DNA from: an uncultured Pirellula sp.
GTDB lineage: Bacteria > Planctomycetota > Planctomycetia > Pirellulales > Pirellulaceae
Reading direction: 5' to 3'
Length of the DNA: 64,000 nt
Assembly (NCBI GenBank): GCA_903858115.1
Contig: CAIOHR010000055.1
Span: forward strand, 62,001 to 126,000
The translations under genes were made by a program, and so were the position numbers. The notes beneath the pieces are model-generated. The model was not told the origin of the DNA. It ran no database searches and worked only from the letters and a program-made list of their open reading frames with translations. Of the stretch, positions 28,200 to 37,776 are shown piece after piece. Numbering within the stretch: the first letter of the stretch is position 1; each line of letters starts with the position of its first letter.

Positions 28200-31100
28200 T
28201 TAGAGAGCTCGAAGCTTGTTGATCGCTTCCTTTACTTCTGCCAATTGTGTGGCCAAATCGGTTAACGCTTGCCGCTCTTTTTCAATAATGTCGGCAGGCG
28301 CTCGGCTGACGAATGCTTCGTTGGCCAATCGCCCCTCTTTGCCTTGGATTTGTTTCACCAAATTGGCTTCCAACTTTTCGTTGCGAGCGATTTCTGCAGC
28401 TACATCGATGAACTGAGTCAAATCCACAAACACATCCATCTCGGGGATAGAGATCTGTGCTGGAATGGCCGGCATCGTGGGATTGCTGCTCCACTGTGTC
28501 GCAGTGGCATTGGCCATCGACTCAATGAACGGTGCCATCGGTGAAAGCAACTGCTTCATCTCGTCATTGCAACGAACGGAAAAAGCAACTTTGTCCTTCG
28601 GTGCAATGTTTTGTCGAGAGCGAATTTCACGAACGGCGCCAATCAAATCAACGAAATGCGAGAACTGTTTTGCAACATCCGGATTGATGAACTTCTTGTC
28701 CACGGCCGGCCAAGGGGCACGAACAATCCAATCTCCTGCGACTTCGCCTGTAATGAAATCGCGTTGTCGAGTGATCCTATTCAACTGAGTCCAAATCGCT
28801 TCGGTGACGAATGGCATGATCGGGTGAAGTAATCGCAACATCCGATCCAGCACATGTGCGAGAACACGTTGAACTTGCGGCTTCGTTGCAGGATTCTGCA
28901 ACCGTGGCTTTGCCATCTCGACGTATAGCGAACAAAAGTGATCCCATGCGAAGTCATAGATCGCACGCGCACCTTCCGCATAGTGATACTGCTTGAGTTC
29001 TGTCTCCATTTGCTCCGTAACGGATGCCAATCGGGAAAGGATCCATTGGTCTTCCAACGGAAAATCCTCGGTTGAAAGTTTCTCAAACGTAAAGTCTTCC
29101 AGATTCATCATGACGAACCGCGAAGCATTCCAAAGTTTGTTCACAAAATTGCGAGCTTGTTCGAATCGTTCGCTAACGACAGGTGCTTTCGGATGCGCTT
29201 TGTCCAGTTCAGACTCAGCCCATTGAGTGGAGAAGAGTTTATGGCATTTGTCACATTTGACCGTCGGTGTTTGTCGATTCTCTTTGGTCTGATTTACTTT
29301 CGCTTCGCAGTGTGGACATTCGTATTGGACAGGCATACGAACATCTTGCGTTTCGGTACAAAGCCATGCCAATCCGAATCGCAATGCGTCCGGCCCGAAC
29401 TTGTCGATGACATCGATCGGATCGACACCGTTTCCTTTACTCTTGGACATGGTTTCGCCGTAACCGTCCAGAATCTTGGGGTGAATAAAGACCTCGCGGA
29501 ACGGTACTTCGCCCAGATTGTTGAGCCCCATGAGCACCATTCGGGCAACCCAAAGGGTGATGATGTCTCGTGACGTGATCAACGTCGTCGTCGGGTAGAA
29601 GTAGGAGAGATCCTCGTTCGAATCAGGCCAACCAAGCGTCGAGTGCGGCCAGAGCGCCGACGAGAACCAAGTGTCCAAAACGTCTTCTTGCCGAGTGAGA
29701 CCGAGCGACTCAAGTTTCACTTCAAGTCCACGGTCCTCTTCTTGAACACAAACATGCACCGTAGCAGGTTCTTCGATGTGGGCAACCAATAGACCTGCCG
29801 CGCGCTCAGGCATCGATTCGATTTGGAACTTTAGCGAGTGAGCTTTCGCAGCATCCTCAAAGGTACGGCTCCAGATAGGAATTTGATGTCCCCACCAAAG
29901 CTGTCGACCAACCGGCCAATCGCGCTTTTCCCCAAGCCAATCGAGATACCCGTTGGCGTAACGGGGTGGATATATTTTGACACGACCATCGGTTACCGCA
30001 TCCATGGCGGATTGAGCAAGCTGATCCATTTTGACAAACCATTGATCTGCGAGATATGGTTCGATCGGAGTTTTGCTTCTGTCGCTATGCTTTAGTTCGA
30101 TCTCGCGGTCTTCGACTTTGAGGAGTAGCCCAAGATCTTCCATTCGTGCTACGACTTTGTCGCGTGCGCGTGACATGGACATTCCGGCAAACGGACTACC
30201 ATTTTCGTTTAGCGTTCCGTCCGAGTTCATGATGTTCAGCAACGGAAGATCGCACCGTTTGGCAACTTCGTAATCGTTTGGGTCGTGAGCCGGTGTGATC
30301 TTGACGCAGCCGCTACCCAATTCCGGTTTGGCCCAAACATCCGCGACAAGGGGTATCTCTCGATTGACGATCGGTAGCATGATTTTGCGACCGTCCCGTG
30401 CCATGTTTGCTAGTAGCTCCAGAATCGGTAGGTGATCGCGACGCCGCGACTCAAGCTCCTCGAGTTGGGAGTGAAGGGCGGGAAGGTCCTTTGCGTTCGC
30501 ATCCGCAATTCTTTCACGAAGTCCCTGCTCGTATTTTGCCAACGCCTCGGTCGGCTTAGGATGCACGGCGACGGCCGTATCGCCCAACATCGTTTCCGGC
30601 CGAGTCGTTGCTATTGTGACATGCGTTGGTTCACCTGGTTTGGGATCGAGAATCGGGTACTGCAAGTGCCAGAAATGCCCCTTGGTCGTTGCTGCGTAAA
30701 CTTCGTCGTCGCTGACAGCGGTTTGCAAGAAAGTGTCCCAGTTCACCAACCGCTTGCCTCGGAAAATTAACCCCTTGGCAAAGAGATCGTAGAATGTAGA
30801 GCGAACCGCTTTGGCGCATCGTTCGTCCAATGTGAAGCGTGTTCGCCGCCAATCGCATGAGCAGCCCATGCTCTTGAGTTGCCCCAAAATGCGAGCTTCG
30901 TATTGGTCTTTCCATTCCCAAATTCGCTGAACGAGTTTCTCGCGTCCGAGATCGTGGCGCGTTTTGTTTTCGATCTCCTTCAAACGTTTCTCCACGACCG
31001 CTTGCGTGGCGATCCCGGCGTGATCCGTGCCGGGTATCCACAGTGCTTCGAAGCCCATCATTCGGTGCATTCGGATTTGAACATCCTGCATCGTGTTGTT

Positions 31101-31286
31101 TAACGCATGGCCTAGATGCAATGCTCCGGTAACGTTCGGTGGAGGAATGACGATCGTGAAGGGTTTTTTCGAGGGATCGACGTTGGCATCAAAGCAACCA
31201 TTCGTTGTCCAAGCTTGATAGATTTCTGCGCATGCAGTCGAAAAATCAAAGCGATTGGGGATTTCTTGGATTTCAGCGTTCGTCAT
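28200..31286 (-). CDS. valS: Valyl-tRNA synthetase with a zinc-ribbon-like insertion
   Basis: The enzyme charges tRNA-Val. The 1028-residue protein has the class I HLGH motif at 57-60, the MSKSK signature at 613-617 with K615, an editing (CP1) domain between, and an anticodon-binding region followed by a C-terminal coiled-coil arm (about 960-1028). Two insertions differ from the E. coli-like pattern: a helical, charged stretch inside the editing domain (about 245-300), and a segment after MSKSK (about 652-695) holding CPHC (657, 660) and CDKC (678, 681), a probable zinc ribbon. Both are seen in the sequence; their role is inferred as structural or tRNA-binding. Confidence 0.97.
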   Translation of the reverse strand: MTNAEIQEIPNRFDFSTACAEIYQAWTTNGCFDANVDPSKKPFTIVIPPPNVTGALHLGHALNNTMQDVQIRMHRMMGFEALWIPGTDHAGIATQAVVEKRLKEIENKTRHDLGREKLVQRIWEWKDQYEARILGQLKSMGCSCDWRRTRFTLDERCAKAVRSTFYDLFAKGLIFRGKRLVNWDTFLQTAVSDDEVYAATTKGHFWHLQYPILDPKPGEPTHVTIATTRPETMLGDTAVAVHPKPTEALAKYEQGLRERIADANAKDLPALHSQLEELESRRRDHLPILELLANMARDGRKIMLPIVNREIPLVADVWAKPELGSGCVKITPAHDPNDYEVAKRCDLPLLNIMNSDGTLNENGSPFAGMSMSRARDKVVARMEDLGLLLKVEDREIELKHSDRSKTPIEPYLADQWFVKMDQLAQSAMDAVTDGRVKIYPPRYANGYLDWLGEKRDWPVGRQLWWGHQIPIWSRTFEDAAKAHSLKFQIESMPERAAGLLVAHIEEPATVHVCVQEEDRGLEVKLESLGLTRQEDVLDTWFSSALWPHSTLGWPDSNEDLSYFYPTTTLITSRDIITLWVARMVLMGLNNLGEVPFREVFIHPKILDGYGETMSKSKGNGVDPIDVIDKFGPDALRFGLAWLCTETQDVRMPVQYECPHCEAKVNQTKENRQTPTVKCDKCHKLFSTQWAESELDKAHPKAPVVSERFEQARNFVNKLWNASRFVMMNLEDFTFEKLSTEDFPLEDQWILSRLASVTEQMETELKQYHYAEGARAIYDFAWDHFCSLYVEMAKPRLQNPATKPQVQRVLAHVLDRMLRLLHPIMPFVTEAIWTQLNRITRQRDFITGEVAGDWIVRAPWPAVDKKFINPDVAKQFSHFVDLIGAVREIRSRQNIAPKDKVAFSVRCNDEMKQLLSPMAPFIESMANATATQWSSNPTMPAIPAQISIPEMDVFVDLTQFIDVAAEIARNEKLEANLVKQIQGKEGRLANEAFVSRAPADIIEKERQALTDLATQLAEVKEAINKLRAL

Positions 31287-31442
31287 GATTGCGATGGAAG
31301 TCGTTTGCTAGAATGTAATGCGCGATTGCAAGTTTCGTACTTGCCCCGTGAATCGCTGCTATTTGAACAAAAATTCCAATTCTGAACACTCAAAAAGACC
31401 CGAGCACGCTCGATTGGTTCAGGGGCTCGAATATTCACGACT

Positions 31443-32612
31443 ATGAATGAAACTTACCGAATTTCCCCCGAAACAGAGGATATCGCGGCAGCAATCGAGC
31501 AAGCGTGCGAGCTTATGGAGCGGTTTTACGAAGATGGTAGATACTCCAAGGTGACCGTGCTTCGGCATTGGTCAAAACATAACCCAACGATCTCCGGCAA
31601 AATAGCTCGTCCAGGAGCATATCGTTGGTATCTGCGCCGCGAGCTTTATAAACTCGCAGCCAAAGGAGCTGAAATTGAGATCACGCAGTCGCAGCCTCGG
31701 ATCGATTTGAACTCGCCCAATCTCCTGACGGCAATCGACGAATCGGAATTTGATCAGACCCGAAAAAAAGTGTTTTTGTTTGGGCCGGAACGCGTGGAAC
31801 TCTCTCTCGAACGGTTGGAACACTACACCGGTACCCGGGCAGAAGATTTCCAACGGTTTGTTTTCTTGACCAACTACCACATGCATATGGACGCGTTTCG
31901 CAAACTGCATCCGAATTCGATTGAATCATCGAGACCCGATGTCCAGATGCCCACATTGCATTCAGTATCCCCCGATAGCAACGGCCTCACGATTGTGAAT
32001 ATCGGAGTAGGGCCATCCAATGCAAAGAACTTCACAGACCACTTAGCCGTCTTGCGTCCCGACGCCATGTTGATGATCGGTCACTGCGCAGGCATCCGAA
32101 ACCATCAAGAAATTGGAGACTTCGTTTTAGCCACCAGTTATATGCGCGATGATCATGTTCTGGACGACACGCTGCCTCGATCCGTTCCGGTTACACCGAG
32201 CTTCTTATTCAACCGAAGCTTGGCACGCGTACTCGAAGAGCGCAAACTCCCCTATCGTATCGGAGTTGTTTATACGACTGCAGACCGAAATTGGGAGTTG
32301 GCAATCAGTCGAAAGCTAGCTGACCTAAAGGCGAGTCGTAGCATTGGAGTTGATATGGAGTCAGCAACCGTGGCTGCCAACGGGTTTCGATATCGCATTC
32401 CATCCGCATCGTTGCTGTGCGTCTCAGACAAACCATTGCACGGAAGCCCCAAGCTTCCACGAGCGGCGAACGACTTTTACCAAGCGACGAAATCGCTGCA
32501 CATCGAGATCGCAGAAGAGGCTATCAACGGCATCCGGTCCGTATTCCCAGACGGATTGCCCACCACGGATTTGCGAGCCATGGACGATCCGCTTCTTGGC
32601 TGCCCCTGTTGA
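31443..32612 (+). CDS. amn: AMP nucleosidase
   Basis: AMP nucleosidase splits AMP into adenine and ribose 5-phosphate and belongs to the PNP/UDP phosphorylase fold. The 389-residue protein has a helical N-terminal part (about 1-170) and a nucleoside-phosphorylase core with VNIGVGPSNAKNF, MIGHCAGIRNHQEIGDFVLATSY and SIGVDMESATVAANGFRY, the last being the base- and ribose-binding segment. It is about 95 residues shorter than the 484-residue E. coli protein, mainly in the N-terminal regulatory part. Divergent from valS with about 155 bases between. Adenine salvage in the cytoplasm is the expected role. Confidence 0.92.
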   Translation: MNETYRISPETEDIAAAIEQACELMERFYEDGRYSKVTVLRHWSKHNPTISGKIARPGAYRWYLRRELYKLAAKGAEIEITQSQPRIDLNSPNLLTAIDESEFDQTRKKVFLFGPERVELSLERLEHYTGTRAEDFQRFVFLTNYHMHMDAFRKLHPNSIESSRPDVQMPTLHSVSPDSNGLTIVNIGVGPSNAKNFTDHLAVLRPDAMLMIGHCAGIRNHQEIGDFVLATSYMRDDHVLDDTLPRSVPVTPSFLFNRSLARVLEERKLPYRIGVVYTTADRNWELAISRKLADLKASRSIGVDMESATVAANGFRYRIPSASLLCVSDKPLHGSPKLPRAANDFYQATKSLHIEIAEEAINGIRSVFPDGLPTTDLRAMDDPLLGCPC

Positions 32613-32755
32613 GAGAGTGCAGGCAATCGATCCCGATTTTTAGTAGATAATTTTGCTTGTCACGCCATCTTGCGAGGTTTCGGCCCCTCTAATAGACTGT
32701 TAGTGTACGATAGGTTCGCTTTGTTGGTTTTTTTCGTTTTTGGGAGTACGTCGCG

Positions 32756-33859
32756 ATGAAGAAAGTTGTTTTCGCTTCCACTCGGCGTGGATTCACACTT
32801 GTTGAATTATTGGTAGTTATTGCCATCATAGGAATTTTGGTTGGCCTACTTCTTCCAGCCGTTCAAGCGGCGCGAGAGGCAGCTCGTCGTATGCAATGCT
32901 CCAACAATCTCAAGCAATTAGGTTTGGCTTTGCATAACTACGAATCAACCTTTAAGTCTTTGCCAGCGCGAAGCGGAGGAACAAGTAGCACATCAGGTAC
33001 TGGCCTGATGAATTCCAATCGTGGTCGACTAAGCGCTTTCATTCCATTACTCGCATTCATTGAAGGTGGAAATCAGTACAATCAAATTGTCGCTGGGGAC
33101 GCAAACAATCCACCCCATGGCCCAGAGGCATGGGCTAATTGGGGGCCTTGGAATGCATCCCCTGCATTTATGCGATGCCCCTCCGACAGTGGTTACACAA
33201 ACAATACTCGCACCAATAGCTATGCACTTAGTGCAGGCGATATGGTTGAGGGGTTGATGTCGGGAGTGTCCGGGCAAGCGAGAGGTGTTTTTAGTCCGCG
33301 AGGAAGCGTTCGTGGCTATAAGTTTGGTGACATCTCCGACGGAACAAGTAACACGATTGCATTGAGTGAGCGACTTTGCCAACAGTCGACTCCTGTCCGT
33401 GCACAGGACCCTGTGACTGTTACCGCGAATCAAGTCGAGAAAGTTTTAGGAACTCATACGAGAATCACTGGTTTGATCAACACTCCTTCCTTATGCAATA
33501 CCGTGGTAGCGGGAAGATTTTTTGTGGCAGGTTCAGCAATTCAGTCTCGCTTTGGAATTGCTTGGCAAGACGCAAATCCTATGTACGTGAGTTTTAACAC
33601 AGTCTTGCCTCCCAACGCAGCCTCTTGTGCTGATGGTGGGATTAATGGTGATTCTGTCCACTTAGTCATTCCCCCTGCGAGTCGACATACGGGCGGTGTT
33701 AATGCAGCACTTTGCGATGGTTCCGTCCGCTTTATTGGCAACAGCGTGGATACAGGCAATCTGAATGCACGACAAACAATTGCAGGGCCGTCGATGTATG
33801 GAGCTTGGGGAGCCCTCGGATCGAAGAGTGGCGGCGAAGTTGCATCGATACCAGATTAA
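32756..33859 (+). CDS. DUF1559 prepilin-like protein
   Basis: A 367-residue protein typical of planctomycetes. It starts with a type IV pilin-like leader and N-terminal helix ([25 protein letters not shown]..., residues about 10-35), so a prepilin peptidase probably processes it after the glycine before FTLVE. The DUF1559 domain follows, with [19 protein letters not shown] and, near the C-terminus, [17 protein letters not shown]. The function is unknown; these proteins are abundant in planctomycete genomes. GGGAG lies about twelve bases before the ATG. A 15-bp tandem duplication spans the stop codon (see findings). Confidence 0.96.
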   Translation: MKKVVFASTRRGFTLVELLVVIAIIGILVGLLLPAVQAAREAARRMQCSNNLKQLGLALHNYESTFKSLPARSGGTSSTSGTGLMNSNRGRLSAFIPLLAFIEGGNQYNQIVAGDANNPPHGPEAWANWGPWNASPAFMRCPSDSGYTNNTRTNSYALSAGDMVEGLMSGVSGQARGVFSPRGSVRGYKFGDISDGTSNTIALSERLCQQSTPVRAQDPVTVTANQVEKVLGTHTRITGLINTPSLCNTVVAGRFFVAGSAIQSRFGIAWQDANPMYVSFNTVLPPNAASCADGGINGDSVHLVIPPASRHTGGVNAALCDGSVRFIGNSVDTGNLNARQTIAGPSMYGAWGALGSKSGGEVASIPD

Positions 33860-33873
33860 TCGATACCAGATTA
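33844..33873 (+). repeat. 15-bp tandem duplication across the stop of the DUF1559 gene
   Basis: ATCGATACCAGATTA is repeated twice head to tail (33844-33858 and 33859-33873). The first copy supplies the last codons and most of the TAA stop; the second would read on in frame to a TAG, so the duplication creates a second in-frame stop 15 bases later. A third, degenerate partial copy (TCGATATCA) follows at about 33880. Confidence 0.9.
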
Positions 33874-33968
33874 GTGGAGTCGATATCAAATTCTTTATTG
33901 GCAGCTGGCTCTGAGTGCCTACTGCCATTTTTCTTCGTCCATCTTGGCAGTTATCTGTAGAGTAGAAA

Positions 33969-34478
33969 ATGCTAATCAGCCAATCGTCACCGTGGAAACT
34001 AAGCTCCTTTTTGCTTTTGGTTTGTTTAGGGTGCTCGGGCGAGAATCTGGAGCCTGTCTATCCGGTATCGGGTACGATAACTTCAAAAGGCATGCCAGTG
34101 GAGGGTGCCATTGTCGCTTTTACGCCAACAACTCCAGGTATCGGCATATCCGCATCTGGCGTTACCGATTCTTCTGGCGTTTACAAGTTGACGACTCGTA
34201 TGAGTGGAGATGGTGCAGCGGCGGGGAAATATGACGTCACGGTGGCCAAATACGACAAGAAGCTCGAACCCAAAAAGTCCGAAGGTTCTAACAAGCTTGC
34301 TGACCCCTACGACATTACCAACGAATATCCGACTGGTTACAACGAAATGCAGGCTTCAGAGATCGCGGCCTCTCTCTCCAAGAATCTGCTTCCGCCGAAA
34401 TATGCAAATCCAACCGCTTCCAAGCTCAACGCTGAGGTCAAGAGTGGTACAAATTCTTTTGATTTTAAGGTCGATTGA
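33969..34478 (+). CDS. Lipoprotein with carboxypeptidase-regulatory-like beta-sandwich
   Basis: A 169-residue predicted lipoprotein: hydrophobic signal ending in a lipobox LVCLGC, so the mature protein would be lipidated on Cys. The mature part begins VYPVSGTITSKGMPVEGAIVAFTP, the start of a Cna-B/carboxypeptidase-regulatory-like sandwich, and contains the ATDSSGVYKLTT-type strand (here GVTDSSGVYKLTT). Genes of this kind very often follow DUF1559 genes in planctomycetes, as here with 109 bases between. Joint function is not known. The C-terminus is polar with no further domain. Confidence 0.9.
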   Translation: MLISQSSPWKLSSFLLLVCLGCSGENLEPVYPVSGTITSKGMPVEGAIVAFTPTTPGIGISASGVTDSSGVYKLTTRMSGDGAAAGKYDVTVAKYDKKLEPKKSEGSNKLADPYDITNEYPTGYNEMQASEIAASLSKNLLPPKYANPTASKLNAEVKSGTNSFDFKVD

Positions 34479-34547
34479 TTTCTCGGACTGACTCCAATCG
34501 ACTCCTCGGGGCTGTTGACACGACTAGCGTGCAGGATTTGATGGGAC

Positions 34548-35585
34548 CTACTCGGCCAGCCATTGACCGACATGTTTTGCATAGTACGTCAAGATTGCAG
34601 ATGCCCCTGCGCGTCGAAACGCCAACATGCTCTCCATGACGACGGATTGTTCGTTCAAGGCATTTGCTTGAGAAGCAAACTTCAGCATGGCGTACTCGCC
34701 TGACACTTGATAGACAGCCACCGGAACCGGGAAGGAATCGTGCAATCTTCGGACGATATCCAAGTAAGGCATACCAGGCTTGACCATCACGATATCCGCA
34801 CCCTCCGCGATGTCCAGTTCTACTTCTCGGATGGCTTCCTCGGCGTTGGCTGGGTTCATTTGGTAGGTTTTCTTGTCACCGCTTGCCAAGTTCTTTGCCG
34901 AACCGACGGCATCGCGGAATGGGCCGTAGAACGAAGATGCGTATTTGGCAGCATACGACATAATGCCGATGTGCTGGAACCCTGACTCATCGAGCGCATC
35001 ACGAATGGCTCCAATGCGACCATCCATCATGTCAGACGGAGCGATAAGCGTTGCCCCCGCCTTCGCTTGATTGACTGCTTGTTCGCAAAGGACAGCTATC
35101 GTTTCATCGTTGACAACATAACCATCGCGAAGCAACCCATCTTGCCCATGCGATGTGTAAGGGTCGAGAGCAACATCGCAAACGATGCCGATTCTGTTGC
35201 CTGTTTTCGCCGCAATGGCTCGAGTTGTTTCGCAGATTAGATTCTTCGAATCGCAAGCATGGCGACCATCTTCCGTTTTCTTTTCTTGGGGTGTCACGGG
35301 AAAAATTGCAATCGCTCCAATTCCCAGGTTTGCTGCTTCCTCGGCCGCTTGAGCAGCTAGGTCGATGCTTAGCCGTTCAACACCAGGCATCGAGTGGATG
35401 GGCTCACGGCGATTCGTACCCTCGATAACAAAGATGGGCCAAATCAAATTGGCAGCAACAAACCTGGTTTCTTGGACCATTTCGCGAATCCACGGCCAGC
35501 GGCGATTGCGCCGTAGACGCGTACGAGGGAAAGCGGCATGCCCAGGCGATGAAGGTCGAGATAAGTCGTGCAAATAGTCGCGCAT
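34548..35585 (-). CDS. hemB: Delta-aminolevulinic acid dehydratase (porphobilinogen synthase)
   Basis: HemB joins two aminolevulinate molecules into porphobilinogen in tetrapyrrole synthesis. The 345-residue protein has the two catalytic lysines K214 (in SYAAKYASSFYG) and K269 (VMVKPGMPYLD). In the metal-site region (137-150) the sequence is DVALDPYTSHGQDG, with no cysteine triad, so it belongs to the zinc-independent, magnesium-type HemB group, as in Pseudomonas. The first 25 residues are a slightly basic extension. It is divergent from the DUF1080 gene and not in a heme operon. Confidence 0.97.
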   Translation of the reverse strand: MRDYLHDLSRPSSPGHAAFPRTRLRRNRRWPWIREMVQETRFVAANLIWPIFVIEGTNRREPIHSMPGVERLSIDLAAQAAEEAANLGIGAIAIFPVTPQEKKTEDGRHACDSKNLICETTRAIAAKTGNRIGIVCDVALDPYTSHGQDGLLRDGYVVNDETIAVLCEQAVNQAKAGATLIAPSDMMDGRIGAIRDALDESGFQHIGIMSYAAKYASSFYGPFRDAVGSAKNLASGDKKTYQMNPANAEEAIREVELDIAEGADIVMVKPGMPYLDIVRRLHDSFPVPVAVYQVSGEYAMLKFASQANALNEQSVVMESMLAFRRAGASAILTYYAKHVGQWLAE

Positions 35586-35706
35586 GTCTTTTCGTCGCAG
35601 TTCGTTGAGGTTAGTTTCTGACCGCTCGTAAAACGCGGTTCTCTAATGTACACTTTAAGGCAAGTTCTGATCGTATTCCTCTCTATCGATTGCGTCGAGG
35701 TCCTCT

Positions 35707-36438
35707 ATGCTCCGATCCTTCCGCGGTTTTGTCGCTTGCTCTGCTTTTTGTTTGACTTTAGGCGTCCAGGTTGTTCCGTCCTATGTTTTTGGACAAGAGA
35801 AAAAAGGGGACGAACCGAAAGTCGTTCGGAACGAGAACTCGCCTGCACCCGCCGCACCCGCGGGAGACGGATGGGTCTCGATGTTCAATGGCAAGGACCT
35901 GTCGGGCTGGACAGCGAAGAATGGCTGGGCAATCTATCGTATCGATGGAGACGCGATCCTAGGAACGACATCGAAACAGAGTCCCAACTCATTTCTATGC
36001 TCGAAAGAAGAGTATTCTGATTTTGAACTTCGCTTTCAGGTGAAAGTGCATGACAAGTTGAATTCTGGAGTGCAGATCCGATCCAAGAGCCTTCCAGACA
36101 AAGACAATGGTCGTGTTCATGGACCACAAGTAGAAATCGAATCGAGCCCTGGCGAAGCTGGGTATGTTTATGGTGAAGCGACCGGCCGGAACTGGATCTC
36201 CCCCACCCAACCACAACACAGTCATTTGAAGAACGGCGAATGGAACCAGTACCACATCCGGGCCGTTGGCAAACGAATTCAAACATGGATTAACGGGACG
36301 TTGATCGAGGACATTACCGATCCGCTCTCGTTTGATTCTGGATTCATCGGGCTTCAAGTTCACGGAATCGGCAAAGAAGAAGGGCCGTATGATGTTCGCT
36401 GGAAGTCCATAGAGATTCGAGATCTATCGAAGAAATAA
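35707..36438 (+). CDS. Secreted DUF1080 protein (3-keto-disaccharide hydrolase fold)
   Basis: A 243-residue protein with a signal peptide (about residues 6-30). After a short P/A-rich linker it carries a DUF1080 domain: FNGKDLSGWTAKNGWAI, SKEEYSDFELRFQVKV, NSGVQIRSKSL, GPQVEIESSPGEAGYVYGE and a late GFIGLQVHGIG. The concanavalin-like fold and a 3-keto-glycoside hydrolase activity are known for some members. The gene is followed after 27 bases by a diheme lipoprotein gene and they may be one operon. Extracellular or periplasmic sugar work is the best guess. Confidence 0.93.
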   Translation: MLRSFRGFVACSAFCLTLGVQVVPSYVFGQEKKGDEPKVVRNENSPAPAAPAGDGWVSMFNGKDLSGWTAKNGWAIYRIDGDAILGTTSKQSPNSFLCSKEEYSDFELRFQVKVHDKLNSGVQIRSKSLPDKDNGRVHGPQVEIESSPGEAGYVYGEATGRNWISPTQPQHSHLKNGEWNQYHIRAVGKRIQTWINGTLIEDITDPLSFDSGFIGLQVHGIGKEEGPYDVRWKSIEIRDLSKK

Positions 36439-36465
36439 TCACGTAGTAATTCATTCGCGATATCT

Positions 36466-37743
36466 ATGAAACAACAAAAATGTGTGTTTGCTGTGATGCT
36501 TGCAGCCACTTCTTTTCTGGGGTGCGATAACGGGGCGAATCGCACTCCCGAATTCGAACCGAATTTTCTATATGCGCACGCATTGGAAACGTCGGAGGAT
36601 GTGGACCTTGCACAGCCGCTTATGGATAGTTCGCAGTTGGTGGAAGAGTGGTTCGGAACCCTCAACGATCCGAAGATTCCGCCATTGTTTACTGAAGAAT
36701 ACGCAGATCTTCTTTCGCTTGAGAAGTTGAAGATGGCAGCGGGAGATCCGCCGACTTCTGCGGAGCCCGGTGCAACGGGGCTTTACCGTCAGCAATGCGC
36801 ATCTTGCCATGGGGAATCTGGACAGGGGCGAGGACCAGTCGCGGCCTCACAGAATCCATACCCTCGTGAGTTTCGGCATGGTTGGTTCAAATACAAGAGC
36901 CCAAACCGCCAAAGCAAACCTCTCAAGGAAGATTTGAAGCGAATTTTGGTCCAGGGGCTTGCAGATTCGCAAATGCCGAAATTCACGAAGTTAAGTGAGC
37001 AGCAGATCGAATCGTTGGTCGACTATGTTATTTATCTTTCAATCCGTGGAGAGCTTGAACGCAAATTGCTCTACTTGGCTGCCTATGACTTGGATCTAGA
37101 AAGTGCAAGGATCTACAATGCAAGCTGGAAATCCAGCTCCGACGAAAAGGAAAAATCGACTTATCAAGAGCAGGTGGATGCGGCAGCGGAGATATTGACC
37201 GAGATCGCTGACGCTTGGAAAGATGCACCGGATCGGGTCGAAGAGTTTGCCAAACCTTCCTTTCCCATCTTTGGACAAGAGACCGATGAGAACAAATCTC
37301 AGTTGACGGAGTCGATTGAGAAAGGACAGAAGCTATTCGTTGGCGATACTGCTGCGTGCGCCAAGTGTCATGGACAGGCAGGCAAGGGAGATGGTCCACA
37401 AGCCGCAGATTACGATGATTGGACAAAAGACTGGACCAGCAAGATCGGAATTCAACCCACGGATGTAGAAAAATTGCTTCCATTGATGGCGCGAGGCGGA
37501 ATGAAGCCGCAACCATTGAAGCCGCGAAACATTGTCGCTGGCCATCTGAGAGGTGGTCGAGACCCGATCGACATCTACCGCCGTATTCGATACGGAATTC
37601 CAGGTGCAACGATGCCTGCTGCCGCGATGGCCGCGAGCGAAGGTGCTCCTGGCCTAACACCCGATGATGTTTGGCACTTGGTTAACTACGTGCTGAGTAT
37701 TGCAGAAGTCCCACCGCCGGTACCGGTGGTTGCAGACAAATAG
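36466..37743 (+). CDS. Diheme cytochrome c lipoprotein
   Basis: The 425-residue protein is a predicted lipoprotein (lipobox SFLGC, C20). Two cytochrome c domains carry CASCHG (C111, C114, H115) and CAKCHG (C298, C301, H302). Candidate sixth ligands are M170 (SQMPKF) and M383 (GATMP), each in the normal position after the heme. The spacer between domains (about 200-285) is helical. Electron transfer in the periplasm is certain in kind; the partner is not known, but planctomycete respiratory complexes use similar diheme proteins. It follows the DUF1080 gene by 27 bases. Confidence 0.93.
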   Translation: MKQQKCVFAVMLAATSFLGCDNGANRTPEFEPNFLYAHALETSEDVDLAQPLMDSSQLVEEWFGTLNDPKIPPLFTEEYADLLSLEKLKMAAGDPPTSAEPGATGLYRQQCASCHGESGQGRGPVAASQNPYPREFRHGWFKYKSPNRQSKPLKEDLKRILVQGLADSQMPKFTKLSEQQIESLVDYVIYLSIRGELERKLLYLAAYDLDLESARIYNASWKSSSDEKEKSTYQEQVDAAAEILTEIADAWKDAPDRVEEFAKPSFPIFGQETDENKSQLTESIEKGQKLFVGDTAACAKCHGQAGKGDGPQAADYDDWTKDWTSKIGIQPTDVEKLLPLMARGGMKPQPLKPRNIVAGHLRGGRDPIDIYRRIRYGIPGATMPAAAMAASEGAPGLTPDDVWHLVNYVLSIAEVPPPVPVVADK

Positions 37744-37776
37744 ATGGTTCGCGGAGCGAACCACGACAATCGTGTC

